Numbered from the stretch's first letter, positions 1 through 10,666 are shown. The stretch is 64,000 nt of DNA from Thalassobacterium maritimum (GCF_031127805.1 NZ_JARXHW010000009.1:1-64000), one strand, 5' to 3'. Program-made: numbers and translations. Notes: generated by a model from the letters alone, not told the origin.

Positions 1-240
1 GCGCTGGCGATCGGCTTGAGTTCCTAGTTTGCGGTTTGCCATGCAATGAACATGACCACTTTATTAGAATGCGCAATATTTATGTTAAAAGGTATTAGAG
101 CACAGAGCCCATTTCGTGTCAAATTACTGGATTTGAAGAACTAGTAAAAGCTACGTAACCCAAAATTGGTAGGGTACGATTCCAGCAAATCGCAATTTTT
201 TGGCATCACGCATGCTAAGCAATGGCTGAGATCTAAAATT

Positions 241-1101
241 ATGAGTACTATCAGTCCACATATTACTGAATTCGGAACTGTCGATGATGAAGTCGAAGCA
301 GCTTCGATGCACCGCTATTGCCGCTCTAGAAATTTTGTAGAGAAGCACGCGTCCGCCATTCAATCCACCAGCTTAAAAGGGGACTACGGTCTAGATAATA
401 ATTTTCGCGAGAGTGTGCAAGTCGGTCTCGATGTCGCGCGATCGAATCGCCTGGCTGCTGCACTTGCATTTATCGTGATGCTCATGTTTGCGATCGCTTA
501 TGCGACCGTGCCATTTCTGGAGCCAGCGATGCAGCAAGTGATACTGCTCAAAATGAAGATGGGGCCGCTGTTTGCATTCCTAGGCATGGGGCTGAGTGTA
601 GGCTTTCTTTCGGAGTTTATGAAAGTGCGCCGTAGTGTGAGCCGGCGTTGGACTCGATCCAATACTGTAAACTTCTTATTCCTATTTCTCATGTTCGGCG
701 TGATTGCCGCTGCGAAAGATCCGATTTACTACCTACTTGCGAACTTGTATGGTGAGGGCGGTTCCTTTTCGACGCTGCTGCAAAAAGTGTTTTTCGATCA
801 ATTCGCATGGACGCTCTTACTCGCCTGTCCGGCGCAAACCTTCCTCTTTGCCTGGAAAGCACATGGATTTTCGAGCAAGAGTTTGAGCGTCGAATGTCCG
901 AACTTCTCAGAGTTTTTCGCCCTTAAGGTCCTGCCAGCATTGATTGCTCACTGGAGCTTCTGGTTGCCCACAAGTGTGATTATCTTTTGCTTCCCAACAG
1001 ACTTACAGTTGGCAGCTTCGATCTTGGCCATGAACCTTTGGTTGGTCTTGCGCATCACTTGTGCACCGAGTTCACGCTCACTTCATCCCGTAGGGAAGTA
1101 A
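241..1101 (+). CDS. Membrane protein, Mpv17-like C-terminal pattern (tandem copy 1)
   Basis: Integral membrane protein of 286 aa with about four hydrophobic helices after a soluble N-terminal region of about 75 residues. I start at the ATG at 241, not the upstream TTG at 166, because the product then has exactly the length of its neighbour and the two N-termini align (spaced Y-C/Y-R-x-R-N near residue 30). The C-terminal half has a DQF motif, then ALIAHWSFWLP and a final W-containing helix. This order resembles the eukaryotic Mpv17/PMP22 signature (DQ, LITNxxxWP, final WN helix), but the match is by eye and distant. Function unknown. It lies 4 bp upstream of its paralogue, and a sugar kinase follows, so the three probably share a transcript. 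Confidence 0.7.
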   Translation: MSTISPHITEFGTVDDEVEAASMHRYCRSRNFVEKHASAIQSTSLKGDYGLDNNFRESVQVGLDVARSNRLAAALAFIVMLMFAIAYATVPFLEPAMQQVILLKMKMGPLFAFLGMGLSVGFLSEFMKVRRSVSRRWTRSNTVNFLFLFLMFGVIAAAKDPIYYLLANLYGEGGSFSTLLQKVFFDQFAWTLLLACPAQTFLFAWKAHGFSSKSLSVECPNFSEFFALKVLPALIAHWSFWLPTSVIIFCFPTDLQLAASILAMNLWLVLRITCAPSSRSLHPVGK

Positions 1102-1105
1102 TGCG

Positions 1106-1966
1106 ATGTTTATAATCAATGATGCCTTTCAGTCCGGAGTGATTGAGGCTTGTTCCACTGCGTCCTCACGTCGCTACTATCGTGGGCGTAATTCAGCCTC
1201 AGCCAATGCGGATGGCTGGCACTTCCCACCCGAATTGCCTAGCGATCAGCCCGATGTTGCTGAAATTCTGGAACACAGCTCTCGAGCCGGCATCAAGGCT
1301 GTGCGGCAAAGCCTGGTGCCTGCCTGTTTCGTGTGGGCACTGATGGCGCTTATTGCTTTAGCCTATTATTGGTTGCCGGCAGCCAGTCATTTCTTCATCG
1401 GCCTGGAGCGTTTACAAGCTTTCTTGGGCCGCTTGTTCCCTTTTTTGGGGATGGGCTTGTCAGTGGGGGTGTTGGCAGAGTTGGTCCGCATCTTATCCGC
1501 TGGAAAAAAGTCCTGGGCGCGGGCAAATACAGTCAATGCAGGCTTCAATCTATTGGTGTTCGGAGTCCTAGGCCTGCTACAAGGCGTCTTCTATCAGCAA
1601 CAAACTCTTTGGTTTGGTGAGGGGCAGGATTTCAGAACGCTCGCCAGCAAAGTGTTGGTTGACCAGTTCGGTTGGACTGTGTTCTTCGCGAACCCTTACC
1701 AAACGATTCTTTTTATCTGGAAGGAAAACCAGTTTAAATTCTCACGGGTGTGGCAAAGCATGCGCCCATTTAAAAGCTTTTGGGGCATGCGTGTGCTGCC
1801 CGTATTAATCACGAATTGGGCCTTTTGGATCCCGATGGTGAGTATCATCTACAGTTTTCCAAGCAGTCTACAGCTTCCCCTCGCGATCTTAGCAGTCACG
1901 ATCTGGGTCATCATACTCAGCTTCCTGACTACTGAAGAAAATACAAACGACAATCATACGGACTAA
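1106..1966 (+). CDS. Membrane protein, Mpv17-like C-terminal pattern (tandem copy 2)
   Basis: Paralogue of the preceding gene, also 286 aa. Shared blocks include FLGMGLSVG, ARANTVN/TRSNTVN, the glycine/glutamate turn before a KV(L/F)xDQF motif, and FxxxVLPxLIxxWxFWxP. In this copy the stretch LITNWAFWIP followed by a W-containing last helix is closest to the Mpv17 signature. Four hydrophobic segments are visible. The start ATG lies 4 bp after the stop of copy 1, and the PfkB kinase begins 8 bp after its own stop, so an operon is likely. The substrate or role cannot be read from the sequence. The Mpv17 relationship is an inference that a profile search would need to confirm. Confidence 0.72.
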   Translation: MFIINDAFQSGVIEACSTASSRRYYRGRNSASANADGWHFPPELPSDQPDVAEILEHSSRAGIKAVRQSLVPACFVWALMALIALAYYWLPAASHFFIGLERLQAFLGRLFPFLGMGLSVGVLAELVRILSAGKKSWARANTVNAGFNLLVFGVLGLLQGVFYQQQTLWFGEGQDFRTLASKVLVDQFGWTVFFANPYQTILFIWKENQFKFSRVWQSMRPFKSFWGMRVLPVLITNWAFWIPMVSIIYSFPSSLQLPLAILAVTIWVIILSFLTTEENTNDNHTD

Positions 1967-1974
1967 GTAAAATT

Positions 1975-3000
1975 ATGGGTAAGCAATTAAACAAACCAAC
2001 TATTCTCGCCGCTGGCACCTTTGTGGTCGATTATCACAAAACCGTGAAACACTACCCGAGTGAACGGGCGAGTTCTAAAATCACTGGTGAAGTCATTAGC
2101 AATGGGGGAGCCCCTTTTAATCTACTAGTCGATCTAGCCAAACTTGGCACGCATGCCAATTTGCATGCATCCGGCCGCATCGCTCAGGACCTCGACGGTA
2201 AGTTTATTGTCGAAACCTGCAACACACACGGGATCGATATTTCGCAACTCAGTTACGACCGTGCGGCGGCAACTGGATATACCGACGTGTTTACTGTCGA
2301 AGAGTCGGGCCGTCATACCTGTTTTCACTTCGCGGGGGCGGGAGGTAATTTCTCACGTGACGATGTAAAGCTCGATACTGCCAAGCCGGATTATCTATTC
2401 TTGGGCTCACTGGGGGCTCTCGGTAAGCTAGAGGCGGTCAATCCGGATTCTGGGCGGGCCGATTCGACCAAGTTGATTCGCGATGCTCGCAAGCGTGGTA
2501 TCACCACCATTATCGAATTTGCACCTTTAGACCGTGGCGCTCGCCTCGAGGAGTTCGCAGAGACCTTGGCGGAAAGTGATTATGTGATCGTGAATGATCG
2601 CGTGGCCGAGACGATTACTGAAACGAGCCTGTATTCCGAAAACATTTTCGATCCTGATTTAGCGCGTAAGGCGGCTCAACAAATTTTAGACACGGGCCTA
2701 CGTATCGCCGTCATCATTCACTCCGGGGCTGGGGCTGTCTATGTCGGCGCCGATGGCACCTTCTATAAGTCGAATGGCTACTTCCTACCATGGGAGGAGC
2801 GCTCAGGCTCCGCAGGTGTGGATCATGCATTCTGTGCAGGCTTCATTAATGGCTTGATGGGCAGTCAAGACGAGGCCGAGTGCCTGCGTCGTGGTCTGGC
2901 AGTCTCGACTATGTGCCGCAAAGATCTTACGCCTTCGGATAGTATCGAGTCTATGGATACCTGCATTAGCTTTTGTGAAACATCACAGCAAGTGAAGTAA
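1975..3000 (+). CDS. PfkB-family carbohydrate kinase
   Basis: Ribokinase/fructokinase-type kinase (341 aa) expected to phosphorylate a sugar or nucleoside with ATP in the cytoplasm. Visible family features are the N-terminal strand with a conserved glycine pair (SNGGAPFNLLVDLAKLG), the ASGRIAQDLDGKF block (G-D-x-G type) and the C-terminal active-site helix GSAGVDHAFCAGFINGL. In most family members that helix begins GAGDAF and its Asp is the catalytic base. Here the residue in that position reads His and the Asp is one residue earlier, so activity or specificity may differ. It follows the two membrane paralogues by 8 bp. The substrate cannot be assigned. Confidence 0.8.
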   Translation: MGKQLNKPTILAAGTFVVDYHKTVKHYPSERASSKITGEVISNGGAPFNLLVDLAKLGTHANLHASGRIAQDLDGKFIVETCNTHGIDISQLSYDRAAATGYTDVFTVEESGRHTCFHFAGAGGNFSRDDVKLDTAKPDYLFLGSLGALGKLEAVNPDSGRADSTKLIRDARKRGITTIIEFAPLDRGARLEEFAETLAESDYVIVNDRVAETITETSLYSENIFDPDLARKAAQQILDTGLRIAVIIHSGAGAVYVGADGTFYKSNGYFLPWEERSGSAGVDHAFCAGFINGLMGSQDEAECLRRGLAVSTMCRKDLTPSDSIESMDTCISFCETSQQVK

Positions 3001-3129
3001 TGCGAGGACGCCTGCATTGCGGGGCATGGCTAATTCAGCGTGATTCGCTGCTGCTGACTGAGCTTCGAATTTGATGTGGCCGCGTATATTGACTTGCTTC
3101 GATACGTTGTGGCGTTGAATTGGTGAGTC

Positions 3130-3786
3130 ATGAGTATCCCATTCGAATCACAGCAGAAATTATTATTTATTGGTGATTCCATCACCGACTGTGGACGTGG
3201 CCGCCCGCTAGGGCAGCGCCGCGGGGCGGGGCTAGGGACGGGGTATGTGAGCTTTGTGGACAGCATTTTGGGAGCCGCGCATCCAGAGCTTTCTCTCCGT
3301 GTCTTGAATACAGGGATTAGCGGGAATCGTATTACAAATTTGGAGTCACGATGGCAAGAGGACGTGTTGGACCTCGAGCCCCATTGGCTTTCTGTGATGA
3401 TTGGTATCAATGATGTTTGGCGCCAGTTTGATAGTGAGCCCGGCGCCGTTCAGGTGGATCCCGAGCAATACGAAACGATCTATCGCAAATTGCTGGCGAA
3501 GACTCGTCCTCAACTGGAGGGGCTGGTATTGATGACGCCTTATTTCCTGGAGAGCAATGTGAAGGATCCCATGCGCGCTAAGATGGACATCTATGGTGCT
3601 ATCACGCAAAAGCTGGCGGAGGAGTTTGATGCGGTTTATGTGGATACACAGGCGGCTTTTGATCAGTATTTGGCGCATCAACCGACGCAGTCACTTTGTT
3701 CAGACCGGGTGCACCCTAACGGAGTCGGCCACATGATTCTCGCACGCTCCTTTTTGCAAGCAGTTGGCTTGAACTCGGCTATTTAG
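3130..3786 (+). CDS. SGNH/GDSL-type hydrolase
   Basis: Esterase/lipase-like hydrolase of 218 aa with all four SGNH blocks: FIGDSITD with the nucleophilic Ser near residue 16, the Gly block NTGISGNRI, the Asn block MIGINDVWRQF, and the C-terminal DRVHPNGVGH carrying the Asp and His of the triad. No signal peptide is evident, so it is probably cytoplasmic. Close relatives are often annotated as rhamnogalacturonan acetylesterase-like or acyl-CoA thioesterase-like, but the substrate is not visible here. The stop overlaps the stop of the convergent histidine kinase by 8 bp. Confidence 0.85.
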   Translation: MSIPFESQQKLLFIGDSITDCGRGRPLGQRRGAGLGTGYVSFVDSILGAAHPELSLRVLNTGISGNRITNLESRWQEDVLDLEPHWLSVMIGINDVWRQFDSEPGAVQVDPEQYETIYRKLLAKTRPQLEGLVLMTPYFLESNVKDPMRAKMDIYGAITQKLAEEFDAVYVDTQAAFDQYLAHQPTQSLCSDRVHPNGVGHMILARSFLQAVGLNSAI

Positions 3787-4888
3787 CCGGAGTTTGTGGA
3801 GCATACTTGGGCAAGCGAATCGTAAAAATTGTGCCCTCGGCGCTGGTCGTGAATTCGATTTCGCCACGGTGTGCGGTCACGATGGACTTTGCAATGGCAG
3901 TGCCGAGGCCGGTGCCATCGCTTTTACCATGTGTGACGAAGGGCTCGAAGAACTTATCCCGTATGTCGACGGGGATGCCGGGCCCGTTGTCGGCCACTGT
4001 GAGTGTGACTACTTTGTCGTTCTCCGTCGCAGTTACGGTCACTTTGCCGTCGATATCGGCACTGTGGAGCGCTTCGATGGAATTACTGATCAGGTTTTGT
4101 AGGACACGCATGAGCTTGCTGGCATCGCCTTGCAGACTGGTGCCATTACCCTGCATGATGAGTTCGACGGTCTGGTCTTTGAAAAATGGCGTGTTGAGCT
4201 CACGGAAATAGTTAAAAAGTTCGTCGATCTTGACTTCGCTGACTTCAATTTGACTGTCGCCGCGGGCAAAGGCCGCCAAATCGTTGGCCATGTTGACCAT
4301 GCGATTGATTTGCGATTCGATGTTTTCGCAGATCTTGGCCACCTTGGGGTCTTCTTTATAGCGTCGCTCGATGATGGTAGAGCCTAAGCTGATAATTGAG
4401 AACGGATTTTTAAAATCGTGGAGCAGTGAGGACACCATGGTACCGACGAGCGTGAGCTTTTCGGTGCGCATAACTTCGTCCATATAGTGGTCCGTCGTGC
4501 TTTTGAGGTGGTGGATTACGCTTTCAAGGATACGCCGGACTGGTTCGGCATCTTCGATGATTTTCTTAACAGTCGCTTCGGGCACACGTGCGATGGTGCA
4601 ACTGCCGAGTGAGACGGCGCCAAGAGCACGGTGTTCACCTGTGAATACGCCCACCTCTCCGAAGAAGCTACCTTCGCCGGATTGGCTGACATGTTGCAGT
4701 GTTCCATCTAGTTTCTCCTTCGTGAATGCGACTTCTCCTTTGAGTACTAGAAAAAGTGCATCGGGGGCACTTTTCTCGGGAAAGATGACCTCCGCGTCCG
4801 GCAAAGTCATGATTTCAACTTCGTCCGCGATCGTTGCGCGCCGGTCCTCTGAAATCGAGCAGATAAATGGGTGATCTTCGAGCCTCAT
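3779..4888 (-). CDS. Histidine kinase with N-terminal cyclic-nucleotide-binding-type domain
   Basis: Soluble sensor kinase of 369 aa. Residues about 5-125 form a cAMP-receptor-like (cNMP-binding) beta-barrel, seen as PDALFLVLKGEV followed by GSFFGEVGVFTG. A dimerisation helix follows, with the phospho-acceptor His in SSLLHDFKNPFSI near residue 158. The ATPase domain has an intact N box (LQNLISNSIEAL), G1 box (DNGPGI) and G2 box (GTGLGTAIAK). There is no receiver and no transmembrane helix, so the partner regulator is encoded elsewhere. Its start codon overlaps the stop of a 47-aa membrane ORF in ATGA fashion. The input ligand is unknown: many such domains are redox or cyclic-nucleotide sensors, and here nothing distinguishes them. 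Confidence 0.88.
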   Translation of the reverse strand: MRLEDHPFICSISEDRRATIADEVEIMTLPDAEVIFPEKSAPDALFLVLKGEVAFTKEKLDGTLQHVSQSGEGSFFGEVGVFTGEHRALGAVSLGSCTIARVPEATVKKIIEDAEPVRRILESVIHHLKSTTDHYMDEVMRTEKLTLVGTMVSSLLHDFKNPFSIISLGSTIIERRYKEDPKVAKICENIESQINRMVNMANDLAAFARGDSQIEVSEVKIDELFNYFRELNTPFFKDQTVELIMQGNGTSLQGDASKLMRVLQNLISNSIEALHSADIDGKVTVTATENDKVVTLTVADNGPGIPVDIRDKFFEPFVTHGKSDGTGLGTAIAKSIVTAHRGEIEFTTSAEGTIFTIRLPKYAPQTPAK

Positions 4889-5028
4889 GGTGTCTCGGTT
4901 TGTTCGGCTGTCGTCTCCATTTGTTGATTTCGGAGCTTATAAACGACCAAACTCGAAGCGACGGCTATGCCTAAGAGTAGTATGCCGAGCAGGATACCTT
5001 TTGCTTTGAGTGGTTGTGCCTTTTTCAA
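4885..5028 (-). CDS. Small single-helix membrane protein, TTG start
   Basis: Short reading frame of 47 codons, starting at TTG and ending in an ATGA overlap with the histidine kinase. The product begins with a basic stretch (KKAQPLKAKG), has one hydrophobic helix of about 18 residues (ILLGILLLGIAVASSLVV), then a short polar tail rich in Q, E and T. The positive-inside pattern puts the tail outside or in the periplasm. There is no clear ribosome-binding site and no ATG alternative, because an in-frame stop sits just upstream. Start overlap and membrane pattern favour a real gene coupled to the kinase, perhaps as a membrane partner, but this is inference. Confidence 0.45.
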   Translation of the reverse strand: MKKAQPLKAKGILLGILLLGIAVASSLVVYKLRNQQMETTAEQTETP

Positions 5029-5085
5029 TGTAAACGTGTAAAATTAGGAAATTTAGTTAGTTGCGATTAAGTTTCAATAATCGAA

Positions 5086-6294
5086 TTAGGAAAGACGCAT
5101 GCGGTAGTCTTCGTAGCCGAAGCGGCGCACCGTCTTTAGGCCTTCACGCTCGGAATAGAGCGAGATCGCAGGCAGGGGGACACCGTTAAACGTGCTGTTT
5201 TTCACCATGGTGTAGTGGGACATGTCAAGAAAGACCAGCCGCTGCCCGACCTCCAGCGGTTGTGAAAAGGAATAATCGCCGATCACATCGCCGGCCAAGC
5301 AAGACATGCCGCCTAATCGGTAGCTGTGGGCATACTCGTTCGCGGCACCTGCGCCTAAAATGCCCGGGCGGTAGGGCATCTCCAACACGTCGGGCATGTG
5401 GCAGGTAGCCGAACTGTCGAGGATGGCGATCTGGTGGCCCCCCGCCTCGATCAGGTCCAGCACGGTCACGACTAAGACGCCGGTGTGGAGTGCAACGGCT
5501 TCCCCGGGTTCGAGATATACGTCGAGCTGGTAGCGCTCACGGAAATATTTCACTACGCGGATGAGACGCTCGATATCATAACCGGGGCGTGTTATATGGT
5601 GGCCGCCGCCAAAATTGAGCCATTTGAGCCCGGGTATGAGATCGCCAAATTTCGCTTCGAAGGCCTCCGCGGTGTGCTCCAGTGCGTCGGCATCTTGTTC
5701 ACACAGCGCGTGGAAGTGGAGTCCATCCAGATTGGAGAGTAGGTCCTTGGGGAGCGTTTCGAGCGCGCGATCAAGGGCGGCGCGCGTGGTGCCCAGTCGC
5801 GACGAAGGTGCGCAGGGATCGTAGAGCTCAGTCTCCACTTCAGAGTATTCCGGGTTGACGCGTAGACCCAATTCCGGGCGTCGCTGGCCTTCCAGCGCGC
5901 TGAGGCCTTTGGCCAGTTGTCCCGCAGAGTTGAAAACCAGGCTGTGAGCGAAGCGGCTGAGCTTTTGAATTTCCTCCGGCTTATAGGCGGCCGAGTAGAC
6001 ATGCACTTCGGGGCCAAAAGATTCCTGCGCAAGTAAGGCTTCATGTAGGCCACTGGAAGTGGTGCCGCTCAAATATTTGCGAATCAGTGGAAAGGTGCTA
6101 AAGCAGGCAAAGCCTTTGAGGGCCAGTAGCACCTTGGCGCCGGAGCGCTCAGAGACGGATTGCAGGAGCTGGCAGTTCTTCTCCAGTTGATCCAGATGCA
6201 CGACATAGCCCGGCGAGGGAGCCTCGTCGAAAGGAATGGAAGCCAGCGCTGCGAGACTGGACTCGCTTAATGGAGGAGTGGGATCTTGAGCCAT
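5086..6294 (-). CDS. nspC: Carboxynorspermidine decarboxylase
   Basis: PLP-dependent alanine-racemase-fold decarboxylase of 402 aa that converts carboxynorspermidine or carboxyspermidine to the polyamine in the alternative, diaminobutyrate-derived spermidine route. Recognisable stretches are the N-terminal YVVHLDQLEKN, the PLP-lysine region GAKVLLALKGFA, SSGLHEALLA, VHVYSAAYKPEE, the NFGGGHH glycine loop, YLEPGEAVA, and LAGDVIGDYSF near the C-terminus. I start at ATG 6294 (MAQDPTPP), because the longer frame runs back into the upstream deaminase gene. The usual partner carboxynorspermidine dehydrogenase is not in the window. The deaminase gene lies 67 bp upstream on the same strand. Confidence 0.92.
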   Translation of the reverse strand: MAQDPTPPLSESSLAALASIPFDEAPSPGYVVHLDQLEKNCQLLQSVSERSGAKVLLALKGFACFSTFPLIRKYLSGTTSSGLHEALLAQESFGPEVHVYSAAYKPEEIQKLSRFAHSLVFNSAGQLAKGLSALEGQRRPELGLRVNPEYSEVETELYDPCAPSSRLGTTRAALDRALETLPKDLLSNLDGLHFHALCEQDADALEHTAEAFEAKFGDLIPGLKWLNFGGGHHITRPGYDIERLIRVVKYFRERYQLDVYLEPGEAVALHTGVLVVTVLDLIEAGGHQIAILDSSATCHMPDVLEMPYRPGILGAGAANEYAHSYRLGGMSCLAGDVIGDYSFSQPLEVGQRLVFLDMSHYTMVKNSTFNGVPLPAISLYSEREGLKTVRRFGYEDYRMRLS

Positions 6295-6361
6295 AGCTTG
6301 AGAATCTGAGTGTTTTCGCTCCGATGACCAAGATTTGATTTTGAGATTTTTAGATCGAAGA

Positions 6362-7030
6362 TTATTGATTGCCAAGGATCGATCGTAGCACGGGGTCTTC
6401 TCCCCAGTACTTTGCGTGGATGGCAATGCCTTCGGCTTCCATTAGAGGCCCATAGACCTGAACTCCCGGCTCGGTGCGTTGGAAAATTTCCCGGATTGCG
6501 AGAGGACTTTCCGGCAGCGGGTTCTTGGCGGCAGCGGGATAGATCTGGCGAATCACCTCAGTGAGTTTAGAAGAAGTGGTGCCATAGACTACCTTACGGA
6601 TGCCTGCCCAGCGTATCGCTCCGCAGCACATAATGCAGGGCTCCGTGCTGGCGTAGAGGGTGCTGGCCGCCAGTGTCGCGCGATCGAATTGTCGCGTGGC
6701 CTGACTGATCAGTCCGGTTTCCGCGTGCTGAGTGACGTCCTGCAGGGTGTAGACCGCATTCTCAAATTCAAAGATGATTTCTCCGTCTTTGACGAGTAGT
6801 GCACTAAAGGGGTGGTTGCCATGTTCGACCGCACGCTCAGCGAGTGCATAGGCATAGCTCATTAATTCGCGGTCGGCGGTAGTGGTGGCAGGATCGTCTG
6901 GTAGAGCCATAATTTGTTTCGCTGTTGTGTCGCTGTTAGCGCCCCTTCCGGAGATGGTTTGGGTGCTTTCACTATGTCCAATCGTCAGAGCAAGCAGCGT
7001 GCTGCTGAGTATCATTAGAATTTTATGCAT
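6362..7030 (-). CDS. Nucleoside/cytidine deaminase-like zinc enzyme with N-terminal leader
   Basis: Zinc deaminase of the CDA/guanine deaminase/TadA superfamily, 222 aa. The zinc and catalytic motifs are intact: HAETGLI (His and the proton-shuttle Glu) near residue 101, and PCIMCCGAIRWAG near residue 132. Relatives deaminate guanine, cytosine, adenine or tRNA adenosine. The substrate here is open. The first 20-25 residues (basic MHK, then LMILSSTLLALTIG) look like a signal peptide, which is unusual for this family. If translation instead started at the internal Met before ALPDDPAT the enzyme would be cytoplasmic and of normal length. The gene lies upstream of nspC on the same strand and may be co-transcribed. 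Confidence 0.82.
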   Translation of the reverse strand: MHKILMILSSTLLALTIGHSESTQTISGRGANSDTTAKQIMALPDDPATTTADRELMSYAYALAERAVEHGNHPFSALLVKDGEIIFEFENAVYTLQDVTQHAETGLISQATRQFDRATLAASTLYASTEPCIMCCGAIRWAGIRKVVYGTTSSKLTEVIRQIYPAAAKNPLPESPLAIREIFQRTEPGVQVYGPLMEAEGIAIHAKYWGEDPVLRSILGNQ

Positions 7031-7155
7031 GCAGGACCCCTAGCAACCGCCATGCCGTATCGCTGGGATGGGCACACTGTTTGGGGGCACGTCATCGCGC
7101 ACTTAATGCGATTTTTTAATTTGCATTCGGTGGAGGATGTATTACGCGTGGAGGT

Positions 7156-7260
<105 letters not shown>

Positions 7261-7334
7261 TCGAATGGACCTCTGGGGCTGTTGGGCGGGATTTTTTCGA
7301 GGCAGTGTGAGGCGGATCGTGACTCACTTAAATT

Positions 7335-9268
<1,934 letters not shown>

Positions 9269-9272
<4 letters not shown>

Positions 9273-9472
9273 AGATCCGCGTAAATGACGAAGCGCGCGA
9301 AGTGCCCGAAGGCTTGCCGCTACAGGCACTGCTCGCGGAGCTAGGGCTTGAGTCGAAGCCCGGGCTTGCGGTGGCGGTCAATCAGTCCGTTGTGCCAGCG
9401 AGCGAGCTGGCTGCCTACCAGCTCGCTGCGGAGGATGCCGTGCTGATTATTCAAGCCACCCAGGGGGGCTAA
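9269..9472 (+). CDS. thiS: Sulfur carrier protein ThiS
   Basis: Ubiquitin-fold sulfur carrier of 67 aa. The C-terminus ends in QGG, the Gly-Gly tail that the adenylating enzyme ThiF activates and that becomes a thiocarboxylate donating sulfur to the thiazole in ThiG. The N-terminal strand MKIRVNDEAREV and the conserved VAVNQSVVP block fit the family. ATGA overlap with thiC implies coupled translation. All partners (thiF, thiG, thiH) follow in the same operon. Confidence 0.95.
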
Positions 9473-9476
9473 TGCT

Positions 9477-10055
9477 ATGCGAGTGATTGCCGTGTCTCCA
9501 GAATCTAAATACGCCAATGAGGCAGATGTGATCGCGCGCTTGTTGCAAGCGGGCCTGATGCGTTATCATGTGCGCAAGCCGTCTTGGACGTTGGCGGACT
9601 GCGCGGAATTACTCGACGCGGTGCCGTCAGAATGGCATGCCCGAATCTCCCTGCATCAGCATCACGTGCTGGCTGAAAGCTATGCGGTGGGACTGCATTT
9701 TAAGGATGGCATGGCAGTTGATCATGCTTTGCTGGGAGGGCGAATTTGTTCCCGTTCCTTGCATCGTCTCGACGAGCTGGAGACGCTGCTGAAGCAAGTG
9801 GATTACGCTTTCTTGAGCCCGGTATTTCAGTCCATCACTAAGCATGCTTATGGCCCGTTCTGGACGGAAGCGGATTTAGCCGCGTCTCTGTCAGGCGCTT
9901 GCGCTGCAAAGCTCTATGCGTTGGGGGGCATTACCGCGGCGAATGCGGCGCGCGCCATGGCATACGGATTTGAGGGTGTGGTTGTGCACGGCTCGCTGTG
10001 GCAAGCGGTCGATCCACTGGAGGCCTTTGCCCGCTTTCGAAAGGAGGCCGCATGA
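9477..10055 (+). CDS. TenI/ThiE-like protein
   Basis: TIM-barrel protein of 192 aa related to thiamine phosphate synthase and TenI. It shows the barrel order of the family: RYHVRKP in the position of ThiE QLRxK, LHQHHVLAESYAVGLHFK in place of INDRxxLAxxxGADGVHLG, YAFLSPVFQS for the GPIFxTxTK loop, and YALGGITAANAARAMAYGF. The NDR and the Lys-containing pyrophosphate loop of true ThiE are missing, so it is more probably a TenI-type thiazole tautomerase or a divergent relative, with thiE next door doing the coupling. Its stop overlaps the thiE start. Confidence 0.8.
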   Translation: MRVIAVSPESKYANEADVIARLLQAGLMRYHVRKPSWTLADCAELLDAVPSEWHARISLHQHHVLAESYAVGLHFKDGMAVDHALLGGRICSRSLHRLDELETLLKQVDYAFLSPVFQSITKHAYGPFWTEADLAASLSGACAAKLYALGGITAANAARAMAYGFEGVVVHGSLWQAVDPLEAFARFRKEAA

Positions 10056-10666
10056 ATTGGCCGAAGTATATGTGCCTGACGATTGATGGTATCGAGCGTT
10101 CGCATACAGAGCAGGTGCAGGCCTTGTGCGCCGCGGGCGTGGATTGGGTGCAGCTGCGTTCAAAGGAATTGTCGGATGCGCAGCTCGAACCGATTGCCTT
10201 TGAGTGTATGATTCGTTGTCGTGAGATCGGGAGCACTTTCATATTAAATGATCGTTTGGATCTGGCGCTGAAGCTCGGTGCAGATGGGGTGCATCTCGGC
10301 AAGTTGGATACACCCTGGGCGGATGCGCGCGCACGAGCAGGGGCAGATTTCTTAATCGGTGGCACCGTAAATTCGGTGGCGGATGCGGAGATGGCGGTTG
10401 CTGCGGGCGTATTGGATTACGTGGGCGTGGGCCCGTTTAAATTTACCCACACTAAAAAGAACCTCGCGCCCGTGCTCACTCCTGCCGATTGGCAGGCCAT
10501 CTTAGCAGTGCTGGGCGAGTTGCCGAGTTATGCGATCGGTGGAATCGAGCCCACTGATATTAAAGAATTATTGGCACTGGGAGTGACTGGTGCCGCGATT
10601 TGCTCGGTCTTATACCGTCAGCCGAATGTTTCGGATACCTATGCAATGTTACTGAATCAATTATGA
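10052..10666 (+). CDS. thiE: Thiamine phosphate synthase
   Basis: Joins hydroxymethylpyrimidine diphosphate to the thiazole phosphate to give thiamine phosphate. The 204-aa product has the catalytic signatures WVQLRSKELSD, FILNDRLDLALKLGADG followed by VHLGKLDTPW, YVGVGPFKFTHTKKN (pyrophosphate loop) and YAIGGIEPTDIKELLALG. Start chosen at ATG 10052, which overlaps the previous stop (ATGA) and has a strong ribosome-binding site, AAAGGAGG, just upstream. The longer open frame upstream only reads across the previous gene. It ends in an ATGA overlap with thiG. Confidence 0.95.
   Translation: MNWPKYMCLTIDGIERSHTEQVQALCAAGVDWVQLRSKELSDAQLEPIAFECMIRCREIGSTFILNDRLDLALKLGADGVHLGKLDTPWADARARAGADFLIGGTVNSVADAEMAVAAGVLDYVGVGPFKFTHTKKNLAPVLTPADWQAILAVLGELPSYAIGGIEPTDIKELLALGVTGAAICSVLYRQPNVSDTYAMLLNQL

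Noticed and set aside
3..98. End of a possible upstream gene at the left edge
   Set aside because: A 31-codon open stretch ends at a TAG at 96-98, but two other frames also give short tails. Without the upstream sequence none can be supported.
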